19,229 bases of DNA, taken from Chitinophagaceae bacterium. Its GTDB lineage: Bacteria > Bacteroidota > Bacteroidia > Chitinophagales > Chitinophagaceae. The DNA lies in the NCBI GenBank assembly GCA_025924755.1, contig JAICHT010000028.1:1-19229 (forward strand), given 5' to 3'. This document shows positions 1-8,153 of this stretch, piece by piece. The stretch's first letter is position 1; the number at the start of each line of letters is the position of its first letter. The translations under genes and the position numbers were made by a program. Under the pieces are notes generated by a model. It was not told the origin of the DNA and did no database searches. It saw only the letters and a list, made by a program, of their open reading frames with translations.

Positions 1-1396
1 AATCAGCCTTCGGTGTACTATTTAAAACCCACGGCAACCAGCTTTTGCCTGTTGAAGGTTGGCTTAATACCGCATCTAAATCGTTTACCAATGCTTTGGC
101 AACATTGGCTTCAGCTGCCGTATCGGTCCATACCAATGTGAGTTTTATTTGGCTGGTATGTGCAGGAATCATCAATGAAAAATTCTTTGTTTCATTATTG
201 CTGATTGTTCCTTCTATGAACCGGTTTTCTATGAGCGTTTTCAAAGCGGCTTCCGTATTCAAACTTCCATATCCCGATTGGTAGTCAATACCCTTTACGC
301 CTATATCATCGGCTCCGTTCAACAGCGCCGATTTGACAAGTGAGGCTGAAGGTAACTGGTTAGCATGCGTTGTTTTATATGCCTGCTGCAAAAGGGCCAC
401 CGTGCCGGAAAGCAGTGCCGCCGCACCGGAACTTCCGTCTTCTCCAAATGCTACCAGTTCCGGCTTTATGCGCCCATCGAAAGCAGGGCCTTTGGAACTT
501 AAGGGAAGCACGTTGTAAAAAGAATCAATATGGCCAACGGTGATATTATTTTTTGCCATTTTAAAACTTCCGGTAAGATTGGCAAAGGTGGTAAGATTAG
601 CATAGGCACCGTCCGGAGCAGCACTGGTACCGGAATTGCCAGCAGAAAAGATATGCACAAGGGAAGGATTGTTCCATACATTCATATCATAGGCAGCTGC
701 ATCAGCGCCGTAATAATTTTCTATAGCCGTTCCATACGAATGGTTTTGAAAAGAAATATTAAAATGACGATATACAGAATCGGGATCTGGTAACAACACC
801 GCAAAATCGGAAGACCCTAATATAGCACCCGGCGCTACACCCTTTGCAAAAGGAGAAGAATTACCGGCACCAGCAATAATAGTAGCCATAATAGCCGCAT
901 GCGACGACTGTGTTTTGGCTGCAATACCACTATGAAAAAAACGGCCTCTGATATCAATATCTGTCGTATCAAATTGCTGCTCTTTCACAGAACCGTGTAT
1001 CGAACTTCCATCAATTAATGGCGTATTGTTATGTGCCACATTTATTTTATTGGTTGATAAATCAAATGCCCCGGTAGTTAGTTCTTCTTTAGGTTTTCGC
1101 ACCACATCTGCAAAATTGATTGCATCATCAAGAGTGTTTTTAAGATCGCCAATAGTTGTTCGTACGATCAAGGTATGAGAAGGTGCATACGCATATAGCA
1201 GCCTGCTGTTTTTCAGGTGCGGTTTGTTATCAGCTTTTACGGAAACAATGATATCTATACTGTCTTTCGGCTCTTTTTTTTCTACGAGCCTTTGCAAAAG
1301 GGGCGATAATCGTTTATCGGCAAATAGGTCATTTCTTTGGCACAAACCTTTAGCATTTAGAGATACAAAAAGTAAAAAAAGTAATGTGCGCTGCAT
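1..1396 (-). CDS. Secreted S8 (subtilisin-like) serine peptidase, C-terminus cut by window edge
   Basis: An open frame of 465 codons runs from ATG at 1396 off the left edge, with no stop or frameshift found when read by hand. Residues 1-20 form a signal peptide (hydrophobic LLFLLFV core, Gln at about 20), so the protein is exported. Subtilase landmarks are in order: the first-strand region around 130-152 (IDG...FDTTDIDIRG), the His region SSHAAIMATIIAG (His166), the oxyanion Asn in FSAGNSG (Asn254), an SSKGP.. DGRIKPE segment (301-313) and the nucleophile region GSSGAAA (Ser323, equivalent to GTSMAAP). From about 393 a beta-rich segment starts (NFSLMIP, LTLVWTD), as in the P-domain-like modules after S8 domains in Bacteroidota. 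By my alignment the triad Asp position is Glu139. It is divergent from the M57 lipoprotein gene. Assignment to S8 is strong; substrate and any C-terminal sorting domain are not visible. Confidence 0.9.
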   Translation of the reverse strand, partial: MQRTLLFLLFVSLNAKGLCQRNDLFADKRLSPLLQRLVEKKEPKDSIDIIVSVKADNKPHLKNSRLLYAYAPSHTLIVRTTIGDLKNTLDDAINFADVVRKPKEELTTGAFDLSTNKINVAHNNTPLIDGSSIHGSVKEQQFDTTDIDIRGRFFHSGIAAKTQSSHAAIMATIIAGAGNSSPFAKGVAPGAILGSSDFAVLLPDPDSVYRHFNISFQNHSYGTAIENYYGADAAAYDMNVWNNPSLVHIFSAGNSGTSAAPDGAYANLTTFANLTGSFKMAKNNITVGHIDSFYNVLPLSSKGPAFDGRIKPELVAFGEDGSSGAAALLSGTVALLQQAYKTTHANQLPSASLVKSALLNGADDIGVKGIDYQSGYGSLNTEAALKTLIENRFIEGTISNNETKNFSLMIPAHTSQIKLTLVWTDTAAEANVAKALVNDLDAVLSQPSTGKSWLPWVLNSTPKAD

Positions 1397-1686
1397 AAGT
1401 AGTAAAGCAATATACTTATATATAGCTTAAGGTAGGGTATAGTACTAATACCAAGGACGTTTACGTGCAAAAAGCCAAGGAAAATTATTGCAACAGGGTT
1501 ACACAAATAAATTCGTTAAAACAGCTTAACACTTCGTAAATTCAATGACAGCATCGATTGTTTTAATATTCCTGTTACTTAATAAAAATTAAAAGATATT
1601 CTTACAAAGCAGTATGCAAAAAAAATTTCTCGATTTATACAGTTCACATTAAGCCATCGCATTTAAACCTTAAACAAACATAACAC

Positions 1687-2502
1687 ATGAAAACACTTTT
1701 AAATTTAGCCGGTGTCGCCTGCATCAGTGCATTAGTATTTACAGCATGTAAAAAAAATGTAGCAGAAACAGTAGTACAAGAGGAAGTTTCCAGCGCTGTT
1801 TTATCTAAAATCCAAAACCTGGGCTTTAGTACACAAGGTGTACATAAAGTAGCCAACGGATACCTGGTAGAAGGCGATATTACCCTGACAGATGAGAACT
1901 TAAATGTTCCGTCCTCCTCTCCTAATCTTATTATTGCCAGTGAAGAACAGTACCGAACCACAAACCTGGTAACACGTTTACCCAGAACTATTACTGTTTC
2001 CGTTACCAATCTTCCTACCGTATATTCTGATGCAACAAACAATGCTATCAACCGTTATAATAATCAGCATCTTGGAATCACTTTTCAGCGGGTATCTTCC
2101 GGAGGAAATATTGACATTATAGGATTTAATCAAGGCCCTTCGGGTGGTTATATTACGTTAGGTTCTTCCGGCTTCCCTACTGCTTCCGGCGATCCTTACA
2201 ACCAGATTCAAATGAACACCAACGCACAAGCTTACGGCACCAATCCCGATCCGTTATATATGGCGTCTGTGATTCAGCACGAAATGGGCCATTGCATTGG
2301 TTTCCGCCATACCGACTATATGAACCGTGCATATAGCTGCGGTGGCCGTCACCAAAATGAAGGTTCTGCGGGTGTAGGTGCTATACTTATCCCCGGCACT
2401 CCATCAAAACCAGATGCCAACTCTTTTATGCTGGCCTGTTCCAATGGTACCAATCGTACATTCAATGCCAACGATTTAATTGCATTAAACTACTTATATT
2501 AA
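1687..2502 (+). CDS. M57-type zinc metalloprotease lipoprotein
   Basis: This 271-residue protein has a lipoprotein signal: LVFTAC with the lipidated Cys at 21, giving a mature protein anchored in an envelope membrane. The extended zinc motif HEMGHCIGFRHTD lies at 198-210 (ligands His198, His202, His208; catalytic Glu199; Asp210), and a Met-turn candidate is in SFML at about 247-249. This matches the HExxHxxGxxHxD metzincin-like pattern of the M57 'dual-action HEIGH' peptidases common in Bacteroidota. Residues 110-195 (DATNNAINRYN..., beta strands, MNTNAQAY) fit the rest of the domain. The length is normal for the family and the protein looks intact. It probably cleaves proteins at the cell surface or in the periplasm. 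It is transcribed away from the S8 peptidase gene and ends in a strong hairpin shared with the next, convergent gene. Confidence 0.9.
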   Translation: MKTLLNLAGVACISALVFTACKKNVAETVVQEEVSSAVLSKIQNLGFSTQGVHKVANGYLVEGDITLTDENLNVPSSSPNLIIASEEQYRTTNLVTRLPRTITVSVTNLPTVYSDATNNAINRYNNQHLGITFQRVSSGGNIDIIGFNQGPSGGYITLGSSGFPTASGDPYNQIQMNTNAQAYGTNPDPLYMASVIQHEMGHCIGFRHTDYMNRAYSCGGRHQNEGSAGVGAILIPGTPSKPDANSFMLACSNGTNRTFNANDLIALNYLY

Positions 2503-2521
2503 AATTTAGTAACCAAATAAA

Positions 2522-2556
2522 GAAAGCCGCTGTATGAGGAGCGGCTTTCTTTATTT
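2522..2556. terminator. Bidirectional Rho-independent terminator
   Basis: A perfect 10-bp stem (GAAAGCCGCT at 2522-2531 pairing with 2540-2549) closes an 8-nt loop and is followed by TTTATTT. An A-rich stretch lies on the other side, so it can serve both the M57 gene and the convergent methyltransferase gene, whose stop codon it abuts. Confidence 0.85.
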
Positions 2557-3501
2557 AAGTATTTTAAAACAATACCGATGTAATTTTCCTGCAAAATCAA
2601 ATGGAGTGGTGGCTTTTGTGATATCTTTTATTTTAGATGCTGCAATATTTTTTTCATCTAATTGAAACTTGCTGTAATTCGTACTAAAATATAAAACGCC
2701 ACCTGTACTTAACAGCCGCATACAATCATTTATCAGCACTACGTGGTCTTGCTGAATATCTAAAAAATCATCCATTCGCTTACTATTGCTAAATGTAGGC
2801 GGGTCCATAATTATAATATCCGCACTATTTTCAGGCAAGGTTTTTAAATAGGTTTTCACATTGGCATGCACAGCCTGGTGTTTTGTATATTCCGGAAAGT
2901 TCAGTTGCATATTTCTTTCTGCCCATTGCAAATAGGTTTTCGATAAATCTACCGATACAATGCCTGAAGCCTTACCTGCTGCGGCATACACTGAAAAAGA
3001 TCCGGTATAGCAAAATAAATTCAGCACTCTTTTATTAGCAGCATCGTCCCTAACCATTTGCCGGGTGATGCGATGGTCTAAAAACAAGCCCGTGTCCAGG
3101 TAATCGCTCAGGTTTACAATAAAGTGCAAGCCATTTTCAGCAACCTGAAATTCATTTTTCGATTCATTTATTTTTTGATACTGGCCCAGCCTGCCTTCCT
3201 TTCGCTGCCGTACTTTCAGAAAGATATTTTCTTTAGCGATACCTAAAACATCAACCATTACGTTTTTACAATCTTCCAGCCATTGTTCATGCGCTTCTTC
3301 TGATAAGCCATGATGGCGTTTATACTCAGCCACGTACAAATTACTTTCGTAAAATTCCAGCAAAAAAGGGTATTCGGGTAAATCATGGTCATATACCCGG
3401 TAACAACTGATATCCATTCTTTTAGCCTGCTTGCTTAAGTGCTTGTATACCTTGGTTAATCTGTTACGAAACATTAAAAGTTTGTCCGGGGAGTGTTGCA
3501 T
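2551..3501 (-). CDS. RlmK-like 23S rRNA methyltransferase (class I, SAM-dependent)
   Basis: This 316-residue protein resembles the C-terminal RlmK half of E. coli RlmKL, which makes m7G2069 in 23S rRNA. Visible landmarks are the N-terminal FRNRL...CYRVYDHDLPEY region (11-44), GLFLDHR (138-144), SAM motif I NLFCYTGSFSVYAA (161-174), the acidic loop VDLSKTYLQWAERN (184-197) and the catalytic-site motif IMDPPTFSNSKRM (231-243). It stands alone, without the RlmL (m2G2445) and THUMP half fused in gammaproteobacteria; many Bacteroidota carry such separate enzymes. A start at Met10 is possible, but the annotated ATG is reasonable. It acts in the cytoplasm on ribosomal RNA. It is divergent from the exonuclease gene, with 59 bp between the starts. 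The family assignment is strong; the exact rRNA position is inferred. Confidence 0.87.
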   Translation of the reverse strand: MQHSPDKLLMFRNRLTKVYKHLSKQAKRMDISCYRVYDHDLPEYPFLLEFYESNLYVAEYKRHHGLSEEAHEQWLEDCKNVMVDVLGIAKENIFLKVRQRKEGRLGQYQKINESKNEFQVAENGLHFIVNLSDYLDTGLFLDHRITRQMVRDDAANKRVLNLFCYTGSFSVYAAAGKASGIVSVDLSKTYLQWAERNMQLNFPEYTKHQAVHANVKTYLKTLPENSADIIIMDPPTFSNSKRMDDFLDIQQDHVVLINDCMRLLSTGGVLYFSTNYSKFQLDEKNIAASKIKDITKATTPFDFAGKLHRYCFKILK

Positions 3502-3542
3502 TGCCTTATTTTATAGAAATTTGTAGCTCGTAAATTTTACTA

Positions 3543-3550
3543 CAAAAATA
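3543..3550 (-). promoter_or_regulatory. Possible -7 element for the methyltransferase gene
   Basis: On the minus strand this reads TATTTTTG, a full match to the Bacteroidota -7 consensus TAnnTTTG, 42 nt upstream of the start at 3501. No good TTTG -33 box lies at the normal 19-21 nt spacing, so the call is weak. Confidence 0.3.
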
Positions 3551-3560
3551 CTCCTCCCAT

Positions 3561-4934
3561 ATGTATGCAATTGTGGATGTTGAAACCACGGGTGGCTATG
3601 CTGCTGCAAACGGTATTATTGAAATTTCCATCCAGGTTTTCGATGGGGAAACTATTATAGATCAATATGCCACATTAATAAATCCCGACCAGCATATACC
3701 CCGGTATATACAGGCCTTAACAGGCATTACCAATGATATGGTGAAGGAAGCGCCAAGGTTTAGCGAGGTGGCGCAAAAAATACATGCTCTCTTAGAAGAA
3801 AAAACTTTTGTAGCGCACAATGTAAATTTCGATTACTCTTTTGTAAAAAATCACCTGGAGTTTCATGGCTTTTCCCTGAATTGCAAAAAGCTTTGCACGG
3901 TCCGGTTATCAAGGCAAATTTTCCCGGGACTGCCTTCTTATAGCCTGGGCAACTTATGCCAATCCCTGGAAATAGAAATTAACAATAAGCACCGCGCCAG
4001 TGGAGATGCGGCAGCCACCGTATTACTTTTTCAAAAGTTATTGCAAAATGATACTAAAAATATAATTATCACAAGCCTTCATCGAAATTCAAAAGAGCAG
4101 GTATTACCCCCACATGTTCCCCGCCAGTGCTTTGAGCAATTACCCACCACACCGGGAGTATATTATTTTCACGATCAGAAAGGAAAGGTTATATACGTAG
4201 GGAAAGCCAAGAACATTAAAAGCCGTGTAAACAGCCATTTCAGCAATAATTCGGACAGCCGCCAACGCCAGAACTTTTTGCGAAATACCTATACCATCAC
4301 TTTCAAGCCCTGTGCTACGGAACTGATGGCCTGCATACTGGAATCTACTGAAATAAAGCGGCTGTGGCCGGCCTTCAATAAGTCGCAAAAAACGCAGGAA
4401 GATGTATATGGCATTTATCATTATGAAGATCAAAATGGGTACCTGCGATTGGCTATTGATAAAAAGCGAAGGCACAGCAAGCCGGTTTATAGTTTTCATT
4501 ATAAAATTGATGGGCATAACCGGCTGAAAAAATGGATAAAGGAATACCAGCTATGTCCGCGCCTGTGCTTTATACAAACAAGCGATGACCCTTGCGAAGG
4601 CATAAAAGAAGGACATTGTCACGGCGCCTGCGAGAAAAAAGAAACTGCTCAGGCATATAACGAACGGGTGCTTTTGGCCATTAACAGCTTAAGCGAAGAA
4701 GAAACCTATATTGTACTGGACAAAGGGTTACAAGACAATGAACAGTCCTGCATTATGGTGGAGAAAGGTTCCTTCTTTGGTATGGGCTATATCTCAAAAG
4801 AAACAGAAACAAAACAGGCTGCTGCGATCAAAGAGTTTTTGCAACCAATGAAAGATAACGCCGCCATTCGCCAACTAATAAAACGTTTTACAGAAAGGAA
4901 TGCACAAAAAGTAATTTTTTATTCTGGATATTAA
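3561..4934 (+). CDS. DnaQ-like 3'-5' exonuclease fused to a GIY-YIG nuclease domain
   Basis: This 457-residue fusion has two nuclease domains. Residues 1-165 are a DEDDh exonuclease as in DNA polymerase III epsilon: motif I DVETTG (Asp6, Glu8), motif II FVAHNVNFD (Asp91), motif III HRASGD (His144, Asp149). Residues 193-275 are a GIY-YIG domain like that of UvrC and Cho: TTPGVYYF (197-203), VIYVGKAKNIKSRV (210-223, Arg222 as likely catalytic Arg) and the CILESTEIKRLWPAFN block (258-273, Glu261 as metal ligand). The rest (about 280-457) contains a Cys-rich stretch, CPRLC...DPCEGIKEGHCHGACEKKE. All catalytic residues seem present, so both activities are likely. Such fusions are known in bacteria and are thought to act in nucleotide excision or other DNA repair. 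The following oxidoreductase gene is 56 bp away and probably co-transcribed. Confidence 0.92.
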   Translation: MYAIVDVETTGGYAAANGIIEISIQVFDGETIIDQYATLINPDQHIPRYIQALTGITNDMVKEAPRFSEVAQKIHALLEEKTFVAHNVNFDYSFVKNHLEFHGFSLNCKKLCTVRLSRQIFPGLPSYSLGNLCQSLEIEINNKHRASGDAAATVLLFQKLLQNDTKNIIITSLHRNSKEQVLPPHVPRQCFEQLPTTPGVYYFHDQKGKVIYVGKAKNIKSRVNSHFSNNSDSRQRQNFLRNTYTITFKPCATELMACILESTEIKRLWPAFNKSQKTQEDVYGIYHYEDQNGYLRLAIDKKRRHSKPVYSFHYKIDGHNRLKKWIKEYQLCPRLCFIQTSDDPCEGIKEGHCHGACEKKETAQAYNERVLLAINSLSEEETYIVLDKGLQDNEQSCIMVEKGSFFGMGYISKETETKQAAAIKEFLQPMKDNAAIRQLIKRFTERNAQKVIFYSGY

Positions 4935-4990
4935 TACACACTGCTGATTTAAGAAATACGAACAACCAGTTTCTGTTTACTTTTATAAGT

Positions 4991-6049
4991 ATGAACGTTG
5001 ATGTATTGATAGTAGGTCAGGGCATTTGCGGTACCCTGCTTTCGTGGTTTTTATATAAACAAAACAAGAGCTTTATTGTTATTGATCATGCGGCAGAAAA
5101 CAGCTCGTCAAAAGTAGCGGCCGGCATTATAAACCCCATCACTGGCAGACGCTATGTATACACCTGGATGATTGAGGAAGTGATGCCTTTTGCTTTGGAA
5201 ACCTACCAAAATTTAGGCGCTCATTTTAATAAGCAATATATCATTCCTAAAAGCATTATTGACTTTTTTCCGTCGGCCCAGATGCTGGATGCTTTTGCCA
5301 CCCGCTTAACAGAAAATGACACGTTCCTGCACTCCTTCCCCGATCAAAACCGCTTCAACCAGTTTTTTAATTATGATTTTGGCTGTGGCGAAATCCGGCC
5401 GGCTTATATAGTGAACTTTCCATTACTGATGGCCGAATGGCGCAAACACTTAATAAATACACAATGCTTAAAAGCTGAAGAATTTATATTAAACGACCTG
5501 GTAGTAGATAAAGAGCAAGTGCGTTACCGAGATATTACGGCTCAAAAAATTATCATGTGCGATGGCATAGCGTCATTGCAAAACCCGTGGTTTCAGAATT
5601 TACCTTTTGCTCCTAATAAAGGCGAAGCATTGATTATAGAATGTAAAGAATTAACCAGGGAGCATATATTTAAAAAAGGAACCATGCTGGTGCCGTTGCC
5701 TGAGCAGCATCATTATTGGGTAGGGTCTAATTATCAATGGGAATTTGAAAATGACCAGCCGAGTGAACGATTTTACCAGCAAACAGTTGCGCATTTAAAG
5801 GCCTGGCTAAAGTTTCCATTCGAAGTGTTGTCGCATAAAGCAGCTATTCGCCCGGCCACGCTGGAGCGCAGGCCATTTGTAGGTTTTCATCCGCAATTTC
5901 CGTCTATCGGCATATTAAACGGCATGGGCACTAAAGGCAGTTCACTGGCGCCGTATTTTGCTCACCAGTTAGTGCAGCACCTCACCGGTCTGTCTACTAT
6001 AGCTGCTGAAGCGGATGTGCAGCGTTTTAGCCGGTTGCTTTCAAAATAA
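4991..6049 (+). CDS. FAD-dependent oxidoreductase, DAO family
   Basis: The N-terminus MNVDVLIVGQGICG carries the Rossmann GxGxxG motif (Gly9, Gly11, Gly14) for the FAD ADP moiety, followed by an acidic strand end (VIDH). Further DAO-family marks are AAGIINPITGRR (about 43-54), a second cofactor region KIIMCDG (near 190) and the C-terminal block RPATLERRPFVG...GILNGMGTKGSSLAPYFA (about 287-324), the usual FAD-contacting end of amine and glycine oxidase-like enzymes. At 352 residues it has the size of DadA/ThiO/MnmC C-terminal-type oxidases. No signal peptide is seen, so it is cytoplasmic. The substrate cannot be told from the sequence; an amino acid or amine is the family expectation. There are no thiamine genes nearby to argue for ThiO. 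Confidence 0.85.
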   Translation: MNVDVLIVGQGICGTLLSWFLYKQNKSFIVIDHAAENSSSKVAAGIINPITGRRYVYTWMIEEVMPFALETYQNLGAHFNKQYIIPKSIIDFFPSAQMLDAFATRLTENDTFLHSFPDQNRFNQFFNYDFGCGEIRPAYIVNFPLLMAEWRKHLINTQCLKAEEFILNDLVVDKEQVRYRDITAQKIIMCDGIASLQNPWFQNLPFAPNKGEALIIECKELTREHIFKKGTMLVPLPEQHHYWVGSNYQWEFENDQPSERFYQQTVAHLKAWLKFPFEVLSHKAAIRPATLERRPFVGFHPQFPSIGILNGMGTKGSSLAPYFAHQLVQHLTGLSTIAAEADVQRFSRLLSK

Positions 6050-6169
6050 CTTGCTGAATTTTAATATAAAAAATAATAAAGCCTGCAGGTTGTAAAAAGT
6101 TAAAACTGAACAATATAAAAAACACAGTTCGCTAAGATTGTATCTTTAGCCGGTTATTTTCTCTTTACT

Positions 6170-6610
6170 ATGAAGGCAACTTTTCTTATCATTTTTATCT
6201 TTTTGTGCAGTCTTGCTAAAGTAAATGCGCAAAATAAAATTGTTGCAAATGTTACCAACTTTCAAAATGATACCGGCCATTGCTTGGCTTGTTTGTTTAA
6301 CAGTGCTGCTTCTTTCAATAATATAAGCGATAAGCCTTTTCAGTGCGTAGACGTACCTGTAAGAAACAAAGAGGCGCAAGTTGTATTTACCAATATTCCG
6401 GCTAATACCTATGCTATCTTTTTGTTTCATGACAAAAACAACAACCATAAGTTTGATAAAAATTTTGTAGGCATCCCAAAAGAAGGATATGGCGCTTCAA
6501 AGAACAACTTGCCTTTTGCCTGGGCTCCCAGCTTTGCCGACAATCAATTTTTTGTAAAAGAGAATACTGCAACTTACTTGTCAATCAAGCTCAGGAATCT
6601 TTTGAATTAA
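6170..6610 (+). CDS. Secreted DUF2141 family protein
   Basis: This 146-residue protein has a signal peptide (residues 1-20, ending KVNA before Gln21). The C-terminal half carries the family signature: YAIFLFHDKNNNHKFD (81-96) then VGIPKEGYG (100-108), with a conserved PSF (120-122). DUF2141 proteins are short beta-rich secreted or periplasmic proteins of unknown function that are common in Bacteroidota. The D/N-rich HDKNNNHKFD segment could bind a metal, but this is a guess from composition. The length is normal for the family and the gene appears monocistronic, with a hairpin downstream. Confidence 0.85.
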   Translation: MKATFLIIFIFLCSLAKVNAQNKIVANVTNFQNDTGHCLACLFNSAASFNNISDKPFQCVDVPVRNKEAQVVFTNIPANTYAIFLFHDKNNNHKFDKNFVGIPKEGYGASKNNLPFAWAPSFADNQFFVKENTATYLSIKLRNLLN

Positions 6611-6654
6611 AAAGAACTGAATAGTAAAGTTCAATTTTATGTAATGGAAAACCG

Positions 6655-6678
6655 CCGCACATTATTGGTGCGCTTTTT
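6655..6678 (+). terminator. Likely Rho-independent terminator after the DUF2141 gene
   Basis: A 5-bp GC stem (CGCAC 6656-6660 with GTGCG 6668-6672) closes a 7-nt loop and is followed by C and six T. It is short but well placed, 45 nt after the stop and just before the next start. Confidence 0.55.
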
Positions 6679-6691
6679 TCGTTTATAGTAT

Positions 6692-7456
6692 ATGGAATCT
6701 TTTGTAGCAACTGATTCAATCGTTAGAAAGATATGGGGTAAAGCAGATACGATCCTTTTTATTTTTGCGGGTGCGGCTGCAGAGTTTGCGCTTAATAAGG
6801 CGGTGGACTGGCTTTATTTTACAGGCCGCCTTCCAGCCGATCCGTTGGGAAGATTATTTTCCACAGTTTCGTATGCCCACCAGATTATTTTTTCTGATAT
6901 TGATAAAGCCAATAAGGCTATTGATAGAATGCGGATGATTCATTCGGCAGTAGAAGCCAGCCGCCAGGCAGCCATTCCCGACTGGGCATATCGCGATGTA
7001 TTATTCATGCTTATTTATTATTCAATCGCGTCTTTTGAAGTAATGGAAAGGCCACTCACCGCTGGTGAAAAAGAAGAAGTGTTTGACGTATTTAAACGCG
7101 TAGGAGTCCGTATGGGTCTGAAAGATTTGCCTGCTCACTACAATGAATGGTTGCTGATGCGTGAGGATCACCTGAAAAATAATTTGCAAAAAAGTACTTA
7201 TACTATTGACCTGTACCGGCAATACAAAAAACATCTAGGTTTTGCCGGGTACCAGTTGCTGCTGCAGGCACAGCTTTTAGTAGTGCCGCAGATAGTAAAC
7301 AACTTATTATCGTTGGGAAAAAAATCTCTATCCGTGCCGGTTCTGAAAGGTTATAAATTGATAAGAATATTAAAACTTGACCGATTCCTGAAAGCAGCTA
7401 TCCTGCCAGCCCAATATCAAGCCCAATTAAAAGCTTTAGACCGTGTATCAACCTAA
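6692..7456 (+). CDS. DUF2236 / MpaB-like oxygenase-family protein
   Basis: This 254-residue protein matches the oxygenase MpaB family (DUF2236), related to the catalytic domain of latex-clearing rubber oxygenases. Seen in sequence: an N-terminal VRKIWG...TILFIFAGAAAEFALN block (11-35), FTGRLPADPLGRLFSTVSYA (43-62), IHSAVEA (83-89, His84) and IPDWAYRDVLFMLIYYSI (95-112), followed by a long helical C-terminal half. In rubber oxygenases a His binds heme b as proximal ligand; whether His84 does so here is inference. No signal peptide is obvious, though 20-38 and 101-115 are hydrophobic. The natural substrate is unknown. Its neighbours do not suggest a pathway. Confidence 0.78.
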   Translation: MESFVATDSIVRKIWGKADTILFIFAGAAAEFALNKAVDWLYFTGRLPADPLGRLFSTVSYAHQIIFSDIDKANKAIDRMRMIHSAVEASRQAAIPDWAYRDVLFMLIYYSIASFEVMERPLTAGEKEEVFDVFKRVGVRMGLKDLPAHYNEWLLMREDHLKNNLQKSTYTIDLYRQYKKHLGFAGYQLLLQAQLLVVPQIVNNLLSLGKKSLSVPVLKGYKLIRILKLDRFLKAAILPAQYQAQLKALDRVST

Positions 7457-7484
7457 ACACAGCAAGCTAAAAGCATTTTTTGAA

Positions 7485-8009
7485 TCACTTATTTTTCTTA
7501 TCACCGATAGCAGATACATAACCACTAAAGGATATAGGATCGCGGTCTGCACTGGTAACCTGAAGCGAAGCATAGCCGTTGTCAAAAACACTGAGAATTA
7601 ATTGCTGTACTTCCCTGGTATCTTTTGGCTTGATAATAACATCCCATTGCCCTTTTTTCTTTTCTTCTACTGAATAATCCGATTTAGTGGAGGTAAATCG
7701 GATACCTCCTTCTGCCGGGTTAACAGGTGCATTATAAGCCCTTCCAAAGTAAGGCAGATAAGTTGTAATAGTATCACCCGAAACCTTCATATCATATAAT
7801 GAAGTTAGCTGCCTGAACGTTCCCCGCAAAGGTGTTACCGACTGCGCTCTGAAAACATATTTTTTAGAATCAATCATGTTTTTTATGCCGGCGTTGCTTT
7901 TTGTTTTTTGAGCAGATGAATTCTTTTGTGCATAGGTTACACCTATACCGGACACTGCAAAAAATAAAACCAACAGTAAAAATTTATAAAGTCTTTTTGG
8001 CGTTTTCAT
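7485..8009 (-). CDS. Secreted DUF4251 family protein
   Basis: I place the start at ATG 8009, giving 174 residues, because a typical signal peptide begins there (MKTPKRLYKF, hydrophobic core, cleavage near YAQ at 26-28). An ATG 51 nt upstream would add a non-hydrophobic tail of no clear use. The mature part begins with a charged linker, then the DUF4251 domain: YVFRAQSVTPLRG, SLYDMKVSGDTITTYLPYFGRAY, GGIRF, a WDVIIKP strand, and a C-terminal SFSGYVS. DUF4251 proteins are small, exported and beta-rich; their function is unknown and they are largely confined to Bacteroidota. It is convergent with the MpaB-like gene, only 28 bp from its stop. Confidence 0.85.
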   Translation of the reverse strand: MKTPKRLYKFLLLVLFFAVSGIGVTYAQKNSSAQKTKSNAGIKNMIDSKKYVFRAQSVTPLRGTFRQLTSLYDMKVSGDTITTYLPYFGRAYNAPVNPAEGGIRFTSTKSDYSVEEKKKGQWDVIIKPKDTREVQQLILSVFDNGYASLQVTSADRDPISFSGYVSAIGDKKNK

Positions 8010-8153
8010 GTACTTGTATTTGTGTTTATAATATTGCCCAAATGCTGTACCACATAGCACTACAAAATAGTATTATTTGTTTTTGTAAACGTTAAACTTC
8101 ATTCTTCATTTGGAACGATTAACTTTAATGCATACAATTTACCCATATCGGTT

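Noticed and set aside
1224..1430. Plus-strand ORF of 68 codons
   Set aside because: It lies opposite the S8 peptidase gene, whose minus-strand frame is open from 1396 to the window edge; it is a shadow frame.
4140..4517. Minus-strand ORF of 125 codons
   Set aside because: It is antisense to the GIY-YIG domain and shows no family features; an antisense shadow.
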